Below are positions 26,701-34,215 of a DNA stretch of 64,000 nt, piece after piece. The translations under genes and the position numbers were made by a program. The stretch is taken from assembly GCF_026013965.1 (NCBI RefSeq), contig NZ_CP110341.1, positions 3,472,001-3,536,000 of the forward strand, given 5' to 3'. Positions within the stretch are counted from its first letter, which is position 1; the number at the start of each line of letters is the position of its first letter. Below the pieces are notes generated by a model that was not told where the DNA came from, did not search any database, and saw only the letters and a list, made by a program, of their open reading frames with translations. Source of the DNA: Brevibacterium sp. JSBI002 (lineage in GTDB: Bacteria > Actinomycetota > Actinomycetes > Actinomycetales > Brevibacteriaceae).

Positions 26701-26773
26701 TGCGGCCGAGCAGGCGAACCAGAGGGTAGGCGATGACAGATGCCCCGAAGAAGGCCCCTGTCATGATCATCAC
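23717..26773 (-). CDS. mnhA: Na+/H+ antiporter subunit A fused to subunit B
   Basis: 1018-residue multi-pass membrane protein, first gene of the antiporter operon. The N-terminal two thirds resemble NuoL/MrpA, with FWEGTTVFSYLLIGH (conserved Glu) and LMPFHFWLPGAM (conserved Lys/His region). The stretch from about 830 on matches MrpB: RSIILEVTARLIFHAVIIF and the motif GHNAPGGGFAGGLVAG. The cytoplasmic loop at about 770-830 is the fusion junction. The tail after about 950 is hydrophilic. A second ATG two codons in is an alternative start. Mrp complexes exchange Na+ for H+ using membrane potential and need all subunits. Confidence 0.93.
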   Translation of the reverse strand: MMIMTGAFFGASVIAYPLVRLLGRNAFFLLALVPFAGLLWSLSAISDLFGPAAQPIVEDLDWLPELGLSGVFRLDVLSWIMTLLVTGVGALVFVYCTRYFPRDEPGLARFAGIFMAFAGTMYGLVVADELLMLYLFWEGTTVFSYLLIGHSQSRRRSRQAALQALIVTTAGGLAMLVGMILLITATGTGQISTLIDRAQSGMDTGGVIVSAVILILVGAISKSALMPFHFWLPGAMAAPTPVSAYLHAAAMVKAGIYLVLRLAPGYHNIPGWSEVLLTLGLLTMFIGGWQALKQTDLKLLLAFGTVSQLGFLTTMASFGTPDITKAALGLLIAHALFKSCLFLCVGIIDHRAGTRDLTKLSGGWRAFPVVAVCATIAAASMAGLPPLLGFAAKEAAYSTLLSSPDKTSVIAFIGIMIGSILTVAYSARFIWGAFSSKPGVDDIARRDEKLTLVVSPLILTALTLALGPGVGLLDGYFSAWTTGLPAVAEGDGHYHLALWHGFEPALAFTAVTVAAGLALFIVRRPFAKVQATLPSGLDFHELYRMLIGRMEALALWVTARTQRGSLPFYQGVVYFVLVAGLGLAIIANDTWNITFRLWDTPLDLIVAAVLVIVAIGATRAKKRFTAVVVTGISGYAMVAYFAFVGAPDLALTQVLVETITIVVFVLVLRRLPARIGESTGRLTPAWRAIIGGAVGITVMLVVLIATGVRVADPISTDFGQLAYELGHGRNIVNVTLVDIRAWDTMGEISVLVAAGTGIAGLIFVRGREGHLHRFERKKDGTEAAGRIRFQPVAEDVVDLHHTGRSEGLSQKRASWLIAGRTLAPRNRSIILEVTARLIFHAVIIFSVYLLFAGHNAPGGGFAGGLVAGLALVVRYLAGGKYELAEAAPFTPSGMLGTGLVTAILTVIGGWIWGETVFDSVYLEGDLPLLGHVSFGTSTFFDIGVYLIVVGLMLDILRSLGAEVDLHQERDEAMLTDRIHDNVNFSENLGATAEHRAVSEIIDRVNELDVDNGAEGGRL

Positions 26774-26923
26774 CGGCGGCCACCTCCGTCATATGCCTGT
26801 TTGTGAGAAAAGTTCGTCAGGTCATTTTCGCACGGACAGGTGTCGTTTCCCCAATTGCTGGATGTGAGCTGAGACAGGCTCTGCCCCGGCACGACACCGA
26901 TCACGCGCGTTTCCGACGACTGG

Positions 26924-28126
26924 TCACGCACGCAGCTGTCGGCTGGTCACGAGGAAGCCGTTCTCGTCGAGTCCGATGCCGTCCGAGCCGACGAGCAGCT
27001 CGGCTCCGATCGCGTCTGTCAGCTCGGCCACCCGACCGCGCATCCGTCGGAAGCGGCGTCCCGGGTTCGGCTGATAGCGCTTCGACTCGGTGTCCATCCA
27101 GTGCACGTGGTATTCGATCTGCGGGGCGTCGGTGTGGGCGGCGACGATCGGCGGAACCCACTCGGCTTCCATCACGCGGATCTCGAGGCTGCCGGCGGAT
27201 TCATCGATCTCGCCGAGCGGGACGAGCAGGGCATAGCCGTCGAGGATGACCGGGGCGGAAGGATCGAAGAGCGGATCGTCGATGCTCGCTTGGGCCAGCA
27301 CATCCTCGTCGGGGGTGGGCAGGGCCTGCTGGAAGGCGTGCGGTGCATGGCGGCGCACGAAGTCGAGCGCGACCGCCGGCTCCATCCAGTACGAGGAGTA
27401 GATGTAGAGGTCGACCTTCGCTTCCGGGTCGGGGATGATCACCCGCGTCGGCAGTCCGGGTTCGTCGGCCAGGCGCACGCCGGTGTGGAGGCGGGAGGCG
27501 ACGGAGAGCATGAGGCTGAGCATCCGCTCCTCCTCCCGGTCCGGCATTCCGTTGGGGAAGGCCTCGTGGAGTCCGTCGGCGTCGGCGAACCAGTCCGGCG
27601 GCGGGGTCGGCTGCCGGTCTCTGGGGCAGTCGATGACGATGGCGTGCCGAGCCCAGTCAGGGACTTCGAGCGCGGCGGCATCGGCTGTGTCGAGGGCAGC
27701 CCCGGAGCTGAGTCGGGAGTGCCGGCTCAGTCGCAACTGCCCGTGCTCGTCGAGCACCGGGCGAAGGTCGGGCAGCTTGTTGTGGATGAGCGCGAGGACG
27801 TCGGAGACCTCGACCGCGCCATCGAGGAGGATGAGGTGGAAACCGCGCAGATCCGCCGAGGTGGCCGTGTCCTCGGGTACGGACGTGTCGCCGCCGTATC
27901 CGGGCCGTCCCGTCGACGGCATTCCGGTCCGCCGCCGGCTCGCGGCCTGAGCGTCGGAGGCAGGGGGCACGGAGCCACCGGCGTCAGGGCCCACCTGGTC
28001 TCCGGTCGCATTCGGGACGCTCGAAACCTCGGCGTCGGGGGCCTGGTAGCGCGCGGCGTCGGCCTGTTCCCGGGCGGCGCGTTCAGCGGCTTCGCGTTGC
28101 AGCCGCAGTTCGCGGCGGGTGATCAC
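26924..28126 (-). CDS. Protein of unknown function downstream of dcd
   Basis: No family recognised. The GTG at 28126 overlaps the dcd stop by GTGA, giving 400 residues. The first 30 residues look like a helix rich in Arg, Glu and Ala ([19 protein letters not shown]) that could form a coiled coil, then a disordered linker to about 90. The rest is a mixed alpha/beta region with two similar halves by eye: [19 protein letters not shown] near 95 and later [16 protein letters not shown] near 255. No signal or membrane segment is seen. Coupling to dcd hints at a shared transcript, not a shared pathway. Confidence 0.6.
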   Translation of the reverse strand: MITRRELRLQREAAERAAREQADAARYQAPDAEVSSVPNATGDQVGPDAGGSVPPASDAQAASRRRTGMPSTGRPGYGGDTSVPEDTATSADLRGFHLILLDGAVEVSDVLALIHNKLPDLRPVLDEHGQLRLSRHSRLSSGAALDTADAAALEVPDWARHAIVIDCPRDRQPTPPPDWFADADGLHEAFPNGMPDREEERMLSLMLSVASRLHTGVRLADEPGLPTRVIIPDPEAKVDLYIYSSYWMEPAVALDFVRRHAPHAFQQALPTPDEDVLAQASIDDPLFDPSAPVILDGYALLVPLGEIDESAGSLEIRVMEAEWVPPIVAAHTDAPQIEYHVHWMDTESKRYQPNPGRRFRRMRGRVAELTDAIGAELLVGSDGIGLDENGFLVTSRQLRA

Positions 28127-28701
28127 ATGTCCCTCCGATAGAAATTGAGGTGCGAACGGGAAGCGGTCGGACCGCGCTGGCCCTGGTAGCGGTTGCCCGT
28201 GGCCTGCGAACCGTAGGGATTCTCCGCCGCCGAGCTGAGGCGGAAGAAGCAGAGCTGACCGATCTTCATTCCCGGCCACAGCGTGATCGGCAGCGTCGCG
28301 ACGTTCGACAGCTCCAGTGTGACGTGGCCGCTGAAGCCGGGATCGATGAATCCGGCGGTCGAGTGGGTCAGGAGGCCGAGACGTCCGAGCGAGGACTTGC
28401 CCTCGAGCCGGGCTGCGACGTCGACGGGCAGGGTCACGAGCTCATGAGTGGAGGCGAGGACGAACTCCCCCGGGTGGAGGACGAAGGGCTCCCCCGGAGC
28501 GGCTTCGACGAAACGCGTGAGCTCGGGCTGTTCGAGGCTCGGGTCGATGACCGCGTACTTGTGGTTGTCGAAGAGCCGGAAGTAGCGGTCGAGACACACG
28601 TCGACGCTGGCCGGCTGGATCAGCGACGGGTCGTAGGGGTCGAGGGCGATGCGCCCGGAGTCGAGCTCGGCGCGGATGTCGCGGTCGGAAAGGAGAGTCA
28701 C
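28123..28701 (-). CDS. dcd: dCTP deaminase, probably bifunctional with dUTPase
   Basis: Converts dCTP to dUTP, and in mycobacterial-type enzymes on to dUMP, feeding thymidylate synthesis. Reading from the GTG at 28701 gives 192 residues, the usual size. Signature elements are [11 protein letters not shown] at the N-terminus, [33 protein letters not shown] with the catalytic Ser/Arg/Glu set, and [13 protein letters not shown]-terminal [15 protein letters not shown] closes the active site. GAAAGGAGAGTC precedes the start. Cytoplasmic homotrimer by family. Confidence 0.92.
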   Translation of the reverse strand: MTLLSDRDIRAELDSGRIALDPYDPSLIQPASVDVCLDRYFRLFDNHKYAVIDPSLEQPELTRFVEAAPGEPFVLHPGEFVLASTHELVTLPVDVAARLEGKSSLGRLGLLTHSTAGFIDPGFSGHVTLELSNVATLPITLWPGMKIGQLCFFRLSSAAENPYGSQATGNRYQGQRGPTASRSHLNFYRRDM

Positions 28702-29013
28702 GCTTCCGATGGTAGTCGTTGCGCGCCCCGCACGCTCAAGCTTTCTCTCCTCCTCCCTCCGCCGAACCATGGGTCGAGCATGCAGAATCGGCCGGCGAAA
28801 TCCACCGACACGCCGCAACTATGTCACAACACGGTAACGATTCTCGGGATTTCTCCTGATTTTTACCCGTGTGTCTCCCCATAGCGGCGGATGAATGCTT
28901 TAGGGTAATGAGCTGTACGGACCCGCGCACGATGGTGCCTTCCCCTTCTTAAGCCAAGGAATGCCGGGAGTCCATCGTCTTTCGTGGGTAGACAACAATC
29001 GAAAGGCATTACT
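28702..29013. other. Divergent promoter region between dcd and the LPXTG gene, with a leader hairpin
   Basis: 312 bp without a gene. The part at 28830-28915 is AT-richer and likely holds the promoter of the surface-protein gene. ACGATGG (28929-28935) can pair with CCATCGT (28972-28978), enclosing a smaller CCTT/AAGG pairing around TTCTTAAGCC; this would lie in the 5' leader, about 35 bases before the GTG. It does not match any riboswitch class recalled with confidence. Confidence 0.4.
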
Positions 29014-30369
29014 GTGAAGACCTCGCGTCTTGTGCTTGCCCCCGCAGTAGCCGTTGCATTGACAGGTCTTGCTGGCGCCCCGGCGTTCGCAGCGACAGAG
29101 TCCACCGCTTCGGTCCCTCAGCAACCGCTGTGCGCCCAGGGTGATCAGCAGTCATCGAGCAGCTCCGAAGCGGATTCTTCGGTTCCCGACGAGTCGGATC
29201 CGCAGGCGACCCTTGCGCAGGCGCAGGTGACCCGCGCCGATATCGCTGACGACAAAAAGGGAATCGGCTTCTCCGGCACCGGATTCAGCCCGGACCAGAA
29301 GGCCACGGTGACCGTCGTCGGCACCGATGGCACCGAATATTCGCCGGACAAGAAGCTCACGGTCGACGAAGACGGAAAGGTCTCCGGCACCTACTTCTTC
29401 ACCGTCACCGACGGTGCCAAAGTGCCTGTCGGCGAATACTCGCTCTACCTCACCGATCTCAAGTCCGAGAAGAAGTCCTCGAAGGTGACTTTCGACGTCG
29501 TCTCCAAGGCCTCCGAGGTCGACGAACCGGGCAAGGGCGACGACGACAAGTGCGAGTCGGCCACCGGTCCCATCAAGACTCCGGACGAGACTCCCAGCGA
29601 GACGAAGTCCCCGGAGCCCTCTGAGACGAAGACCGAAGAGCCCACCACCGAGGCGCCGAAGCCGAGCCCGTCGGAAACCGACAAGGCCGAGGACAAGGCT
29701 CCTGCCGACGGTGTGAAGCCGGGACCCGCCGAGGGTCCGAAGGACGACGAGCCCAAGGCCGACGAGCCCAAGGTCGATGAGACCGACGGTGCCGAAGGCG
29801 ACGAGAAGGCCGAGGACGAGGCTCCCGAGTCCACCGGTCCGGCCAGCCCCGGCACCGAGGACAAGAAGCCTGCCGCAGCCGCGCAGGCCTCCATGTTCAT
29901 CAACCCGACCGAGGTCAGCTCCGAGGACTTCCTGAACGACGGCATCAAGATCGGTGTCAGCGGTGCTCAGCCCGGCGAGAAGGTCTCGATCACGGTCGAG
30001 CATGCCCAGGGCAAGGTCGACCGCTACACGATGACCAAGGAAGCCGATTCCGAAGGCAAGGTCACGTTCGGTGTCCAGGCCAAGGTCAAGGCCGTGCTCG
30101 GCACCTACAACGTCCGCGCCCAGGCCGAGAGCTTCGATGAGCCCCAGGGCGGAAGCTTCACCGTGCTCACCAACGGCACCGCCGTCGATGAGGGCGGCAA
30201 CGGGGCCGGGAACGGCAGCGGCTCGAATGATTCGGGCAGCGACCTGCCGCGCACTGGTGCCGAGATGACCGGTCTGGCACTCGGTGTCGGTCTGCTCGCA
30301 GTCGGTGCAGCAGCAGTCATCATCACCCGTCGGCGGATGAACGCCTCCGACGATCCCGCGGAGTTCTAA
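29014..30369 (+). CDS. LPXTG cell-wall-anchored surface protein
   Basis: 451 residues from the GTG at 29014 (GAAAGGCATT just upstream). Signal peptide of about 26 residues (VAVALTGLAGAPAFA), an Ig-like or CalX-like domain at about 60-165, a long acidic Pro/Glu/Lys/Thr-rich stalk at about 170-285, a second Ig-like domain at about 290-385, then a Gly/Asn spacer and the sorting signal LPRTG at 411-415 followed by a hydrophobic helix and RRR. Expected to be linked covalently to peptidoglycan by a sortase not present in this window. Role perhaps adhesion or wall structure. The following gene starts six bases after the stop. Confidence 0.85.
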   Translation: MKTSRLVLAPAVAVALTGLAGAPAFAATESTASVPQQPLCAQGDQQSSSSSEADSSVPDESDPQATLAQAQVTRADIADDKKGIGFSGTGFSPDQKATVTVVGTDGTEYSPDKKLTVDEDGKVSGTYFFTVTDGAKVPVGEYSLYLTDLKSEKKSSKVTFDVVSKASEVDEPGKGDDDKCESATGPIKTPDETPSETKSPEPSETKTEEPTTEAPKPSPSETDKAEDKAPADGVKPGPAEGPKDDEPKADEPKVDETDGAEGDEKAEDEAPESTGPASPGTEDKKPAAAAQASMFINPTEVSSEDFLNDGIKIGVSGAQPGEKVSITVEHAQGKVDRYTMTKEADSEGKVTFGVQAKVKAVLGTYNVRAQAESFDEPQGGSFTVLTNGTAVDEGGNGAGNGSGSNDSGSDLPRTGAEMTGLALGVGLLAVGAAAVIITRRRMNASDDPAEF

Positions 30370-30375
30370 ACCGCA

Positions 30376-31536
30376 TTGAACGATGAATTGTCCCTAGCGG
30401 GGCTGCAGCTCGACGGACGCGAGATCGACCTCGGACGTCTGCGAGCAGGGACAATGCTCGGACTCATGGGCAGCCCGGACAGTACCACCTCGGTGGTGCT
30501 GTCCGCGGCGGCCCTGCCCCACGTCGCACCACCACCACGCTTCCCGACCGGTCGCCGGTCGGGTCGCTTGCGTGTGCGCAGCTGGATGAAGGGCTATCTT
30601 CGCAAAGCCGATGCCGGATCTGGGGAGGCGGCATCGGCAGCGGATCCATCGGCTGCCTTGACATCATTCGGACTGCGTCCCGACGTTCTGCGCCGTCGCC
30701 TCGATGATCTCGACGCGACCGATCGTGCCCGCCTCGCCCTGGCCGCGGCCTGGGCGAGCGGCGCGAAGTGGCTGACCCTCATCGACCCGTTCGGTTCGGT
30801 CCCCGGCCATCTGCGCACCGGGCTGCGGGGGCGCTTCGCCGAACTCGTCGCCCAAGAGGGCCGCGGTGTCGTCTTCAGCTCGAATTCGCTGACCGACCAC
30901 ACCATCGCCGAGGCGGGGGTGGCCGATATCGAAAAGGACCAACTCGTCGCGCTCGGTTCCTTGGAGCAGATCGTCACCGAACCGCGCGGTTCGCTGCCGG
31001 CCGAGCTCAGCGGCGTCAATGTCTATTCCGGGCTGGCTCGGAAGGGATGGCTGTCCATCGGCCATTCGGCCGTGCGCGCCCGCACCGAGCTCGACGGAAA
31101 GGTTTACGTCACCCTCGGGTGGCGTGCCGCCCTCCTGTCACTGGACGAACACGACCCGGCGTTCACCTCGGCGACGGTGTTCGAAGCCATCGTCACGGGA
31201 CTGCGCGATCGCGGCTCCTGTCTGCAGGCGAAGCTCTCACCGGTCGACACGGAGATGGGACTCGCCCTCGACGTCGACCTGGCCGACCTCGCCGGAGTGG
31301 CGAGCAGGCAGACGGATCCGGCGGATTCGACGAAGTCCGACGCATCCGCCGAATCGGCTGAGGATTCCGCGGCGACCGCCGAATCAGACGCGGGCGAAAA
31401 GCCGACCGTCGGATTCGGTGTACTGCATCCGGGACTCGGCGCGACGATCTCCGAACTGCGAGCCAACGTCAAGGTCGGCACGCATGTCTTCGTCGAGGTC
31501 GACACCTCTGCCCTGCATGCCTACCCGGTCGAGTGA
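30376..31536 (+). CDS. ABC ATPase-like protein lacking catalytic residues
   Basis: 386 residues with the outline of an ABC ATPase: GTMLGLMGSPDSTTSV at 25-40 sits where Walker A should be but has Thr38 in place of lysine, DATDRARLALAAA replaces the LSGGQ signature, and LTLIDPFGSV at 133-142 resembles Walker B with no catalytic glutamate after D137. VFSSNSLTDH replaces the H-loop. The second half resembles nothing certain. It therefore probably does not hydrolyse ATP. Start is uncertain: TTG at 30376, six bases after the LPXTG stop, is the only nearby in-frame choice. Translational coupling to the surface protein is likely. Confidence 0.65.
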   Translation: MNDELSLAGLQLDGREIDLGRLRAGTMLGLMGSPDSTTSVVLSAAALPHVAPPPRFPTGRRSGRLRVRSWMKGYLRKADAGSGEAASAADPSAALTSFGLRPDVLRRRLDDLDATDRARLALAAAWASGAKWLTLIDPFGSVPGHLRTGLRGRFAELVAQEGRGVVFSSNSLTDHTIAEAGVADIEKDQLVALGSLEQIVTEPRGSLPAELSGVNVYSGLARKGWLSIGHSAVRARTELDGKVYVTLGWRAALLSLDEHDPAFTSATVFEAIVTGLRDRGSCLQAKLSPVDTEMGLALDVDLADLAGVASRQTDPADSTKSDASAESAEDSAATAESDAGEKPTVGFGVLHPGLGATISELRANVKVGTHVFVEVDTSALHAYPVE

Positions 31537-31598
31537 TCCGCGGCAGATAGACTGAGAACTGCCCGGTCCCCTCAGTCCCCAACCGAATCAGGAGCGCC

Positions 31599-32558
31599 AT
31601 GCGAACGTCGCGCAGACTTCTGATCTCAGCGCTGACGGTCGTCGTCCTCACAGTGGCAGCGGTCCCCCTCCTCAACTTCGCCGTCTACACGCCCGCCCGC
31701 GCCGCCGAAGCCTACATCTCGGCGATCGAACGCGGCGATGCGCAGAGTGCTTTCTCCTACCTGTCCACGCCGACTCCGTCGTCTACCTTGGCGCTCAGTG
31801 ACGAGGTGCTCTCGGCGGCTCCCGACCTTCCGCGCGCGCCCGAGGCCGAGACCGTCTCCGTCGACGACGATCATGCGCAGGTCCGCCTCAGCTACAACCT
31901 GTCCTCGCAGGAGCAGACCGTCGATCTCAACATGGTCCGTCTGCCTGCCAGCGCGGGACTCTTCAACCGCTGGGCCATCGAACAGGAAGAATGGCCGACC
32001 CTGACCCTGGACGTCTCCGGTTCGTCGACGGCGACGGTCAACGGATACGGGGTCAGCACGGGAAGTGTGCCCGTGCTGTTCCCGGCGAGCTACCTCGTCG
32101 GTTTCGATGCGACGTATCTGAAGTCGCGATCCCAACGCACCGAGGTGACCGCCCCCGGCGACTCCCCCACCGTGAAGCTCTCGCCCGAGCCCACGACCAA
32201 GCTCGAACAGACCGTGGAGGAGCAGGTCACCGACCATCTGCAGGACTGCATGAAGTCGAAGACGCTCATGCCGGCCGGCTGCGTCTTCGGCTACGACACG
32301 GACAACGAGATCATCGGCGATGTCTCCTGGTCGCTCGAGCGCAGTCCGCAGATCGGGCTGACCTCGTCCGGAAACGATCTCGAACTCACTCCTTCGACTG
32401 TCGAGGTGCGGGTCAAAGGACGCTACCGGGACATCGTCACCGCTGCCGAACACGACTTCGACGAGAAGCTCTCCTTCGTCCTCGGCGGCTCGGTGGTCGT
32501 CAAGTCCTCACAGGTGAGCTTCGAACCGCGCCGCCTCGGCGACGTCACCATCGCCTGA
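31599..32558 (+). CDS. Membrane-anchored extracytoplasmic protein of unknown function
   Basis: 319 residues with an N-terminal signal anchor (residues 6-28, LLISALTVVVLTVAAVPLLNF) and an extracytoplasmic region. AAEAYISAIERGDAQSAFSYL at about 34-54 resembles the helix that opens DUF4878/NTF2-like secreted proteins. Two cysteines, C226 and C236 by rough count (LQDCMKS and PAGCVFG), could form a disulphide. No motif gives an activity. It follows the degenerate ABC gene by 62 bp, and the three genes may form one operon for a surface structure. Confidence 0.65.
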   Translation: MRTSRRLLISALTVVVLTVAAVPLLNFAVYTPARAAEAYISAIERGDAQSAFSYLSTPTPSSTLALSDEVLSAAPDLPRAPEAETVSVDDDHAQVRLSYNLSSQEQTVDLNMVRLPASAGLFNRWAIEQEEWPTLTLDVSGSSTATVNGYGVSTGSVPVLFPASYLVGFDATYLKSRSQRTEVTAPGDSPTVKLSPEPTTKLEQTVEEQVTDHLQDCMKSKTLMPAGCVFGYDTDNEIIGDVSWSLERSPQIGLTSSGNDLELTPSTVEVRVKGRYRDIVTAAEHDFDEKLSFVLGGSVVVKSSQVSFEPRRLGDVTIA

Positions 32559-32569
32559 CCAGCTGCGGG

Positions 32570-32621
32570 CGACAGTTCTCGAGGGCCTGCGGGCGCGACA
32601 GTTCTCGAGGGCCTACGGGCG
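32570..32621. repeat. 26-bp tandem duplication
   Basis: Units 32570-32595 and 32596-32621 (starting CGACAGTTCTCGAGG) differ at a single base. They begin 11 bases after a stop codon. Confidence 0.9.
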
Positions 32622-32774
32622 GGCGCCGGTGGGGCCTAGCAGCTGCGGATGCCGCGCGCGGCGTCAGGCCCGTGCCTGGCAGCCGGCTCATCCCGCGGAG
32701 GTCCGGCTCCGCCGCCACGGGCCTGAGTCCGTTCCTCCGGCGGCTTCGCCTCTCGCTATTCTCCACACCAAAGT

Positions 32775-32836
32775 GATTGTTGGGTCGATCCACGGCGTTC
32801 AGGGCGCTGAAACCGCCGTGGATCGCCCCAACAATC
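32775..32836. repeat. Palindromic intergenic element, copy 1
   Basis: Arms of 23 bp (32775-32797 and 32814-32836) pair with one mismatch; TTCAG and CTGAA inside the loop extend the stem. Arms begin GATTGTTGGG. An almost identical arm sequence recurs at 34075-34136, on the other side of the nuclease gene. Confidence 0.85.
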
Positions 32837-33071
32837 GCACTGCGCGGGGCTTCAAACGTGACTCAAGAAGCCCCACTCACACGTTCTTTCCTGTGGATGG
32901 ACTACTCGCCCTGTTACAGCGGACTGCGACCGGACCGTGTATAAACCGCCGTTGGCCAGGGTTGAGGCTGTCTCTGCACTCCCACACCGGTTCCTGAGGA
33001 CCAGCAGAAAGTGTCCACAGGCGTATCCTGCCACGTTCACTATTGACTGCGTGTGCAGGATCCTGACTTTC

Positions 33072-34001
33072 ATGCACACAACGATTCGGTCGCCTGCCGA
33101 TTTCCAGACGGCACCCGTCCCATTTATGCACCGCGATCTCGAAGCGCGGGGGCTCACGGAATTCGCGCTGAAAGACCGGTCTCGATTCATACAGGTCTTC
33201 CGCGGTGTGTGGGTTGAAGCCGCTCCAAGCTCTCGTGTTCTCTGCCCTCCGTGGGCGGGTCACCAGTGGTTGCAGCAACAAGTGAGACTTTCAGCGCTTC
33301 TGCTCTTGCACCCGAATGTCGTCGGCTGTTCCCTCACGGCCGCTGTACTCTACGGGTTGCCACTGCCTCACCAGCTCACGGACTTCGACACGCACGTCAT
33401 CACCAGCGACCGAGGTCTGAGGATTCGGCGAAGAGCCGTGCAGCTCCACCGAGGATCCGGCTTCGACATCACTGAGTTCTACAACCTGCCGTTGATTTCA
33501 GCCACAGATCTGTTCTTCGAGCTTGCCCCGCTGCTCGGCGCAGATGACCTGGTCGCAGTGGGCGACGCGGCGATCAGCAGACAGAACAGTGGTCCGCTCA
33601 CCAGCCTCGATCAGCTTCGGGCGAGGGCCGAGGCAAGCCACTATCTCAAGGCTCGAAAATCGGTACGGCGGGCGTTGTCACTGATCCGCGAGACAGTCGA
33701 TTCTCCGCGTGAAACGTGGTTGAGACTGTGGATCATCGAGAACGGATTTCCAGAGCCGGTCGTCCACCCGGAGGTGAGGTGTTCGACGGTCTCAGCGGCT
33801 CTCCGTCCTGACCTCGGGTACCCCGATATCAAGCTCGCCATCGAATACGAAGGTGACCATCACAGGACTTCGTCCTACCAATTCGGCGTGGACATCGAGC
33901 GTCGGCAGCTGCTGGAGGCCGAAGGATGGGTGGTCCTTCGGGTCTCGAAGCGAACAGATATGGACACGTTCAAGCATATTCTGGCGACGTACCTCAGTTG
34001 A
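33072..34001 (+). CDS. Vsr/DUF559-type PD-(D/E)XK nuclease domain protein
   Basis: 309 residues from the ATG at 33072. The C-terminal 80 residues match the actinobacterial DUF559 endonuclease fold: D252 in LGYPDIKLAIEYEGDHH, E258 and E260, H263, then ERRQLLEAEGWVVLRV. The N-terminal part resembles AbiEi/transcriptional-regulator-like proteins of the same group (FRGVWVEA, GCSLTAAVLYGLPLP), which in many actinobacteria are solitary. Function is unknown; a role in DNA repair or defence is often suggested. It is bracketed by two copies of the palindromic element. GC content appears somewhat lower than in the neighbours. Confidence 0.75.
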   Translation: MHTTIRSPADFQTAPVPFMHRDLEARGLTEFALKDRSRFIQVFRGVWVEAAPSSRVLCPPWAGHQWLQQQVRLSALLLLHPNVVGCSLTAAVLYGLPLPHQLTDFDTHVITSDRGLRIRRRAVQLHRGSGFDITEFYNLPLISATDLFFELAPLLGADDLVAVGDAAISRQNSGPLTSLDQLRARAEASHYLKARKSVRRALSLIRETVDSPRETWLRLWIIENGFPEPVVHPEVRCSTVSAALRPDLGYPDIKLAIEYEGDHHRTSSYQFGVDIERRQLLEAEGWVVLRVSKRTDMDTFKHILATYLS

Positions 34002-34074
34002 GCGAGCGTTCATTCGAAGCGTCCCTGCTGACGTTCTTCAGCTGGGGTACGGCTCGCCACAGAGCCAATCAGCC

Positions 34075-34136
34075 GATTGTTGGGTCGATCCACGGTGGTT
34101 TCGGCCCTCTGCACGCCGTGGATCGACCCAACAATC
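34075..34136. repeat. Palindromic intergenic element, copy 2
   Basis: Perfect 21-bp arms (34075-34095 and 34116-34136), beginning GATTGTTGGGTCGATCCACGG, with a 20-base loop. It lies between convergent genes and could also terminate both. Arms are identical to copy 1 over the first 21 bases on the left side. Confidence 0.9.
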
Positions 34137-34215
34137 GCCACGCATGGTCGTCTCGGCAATTATGGCATTTATCGTCCCCTGATCGACAGCGGCCCTCGCT
34201 TCGGTGGCCGAGCGC

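Larger units (their letters stand above)
32559..33071. other. Repeat-rich intergenic region
   Basis: 513 bp without a credible gene. It starts with a 26-bp tandem duplication (32570-32621), contains copy 1 of a palindromic element (32775-32836) and then promoter-like AT-richer sequence from about 32930, including TTGACTGCG at 33043 upstream of the nuclease gene. Confidence 0.55.

Noticed and set aside
21382..26806. Very long plus-strand open frames across the Mnh operon
   Set aside because: High GC suppresses stop codons in the complementary frame. The minus strand encodes clear antiporter subunits throughout.
28702..29013. A ydaO/c-di-AMP riboswitch in front of the surface-protein gene
   Set aside because: The conserved blocks of that class could not be found. 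Only a simple hairpin remains.
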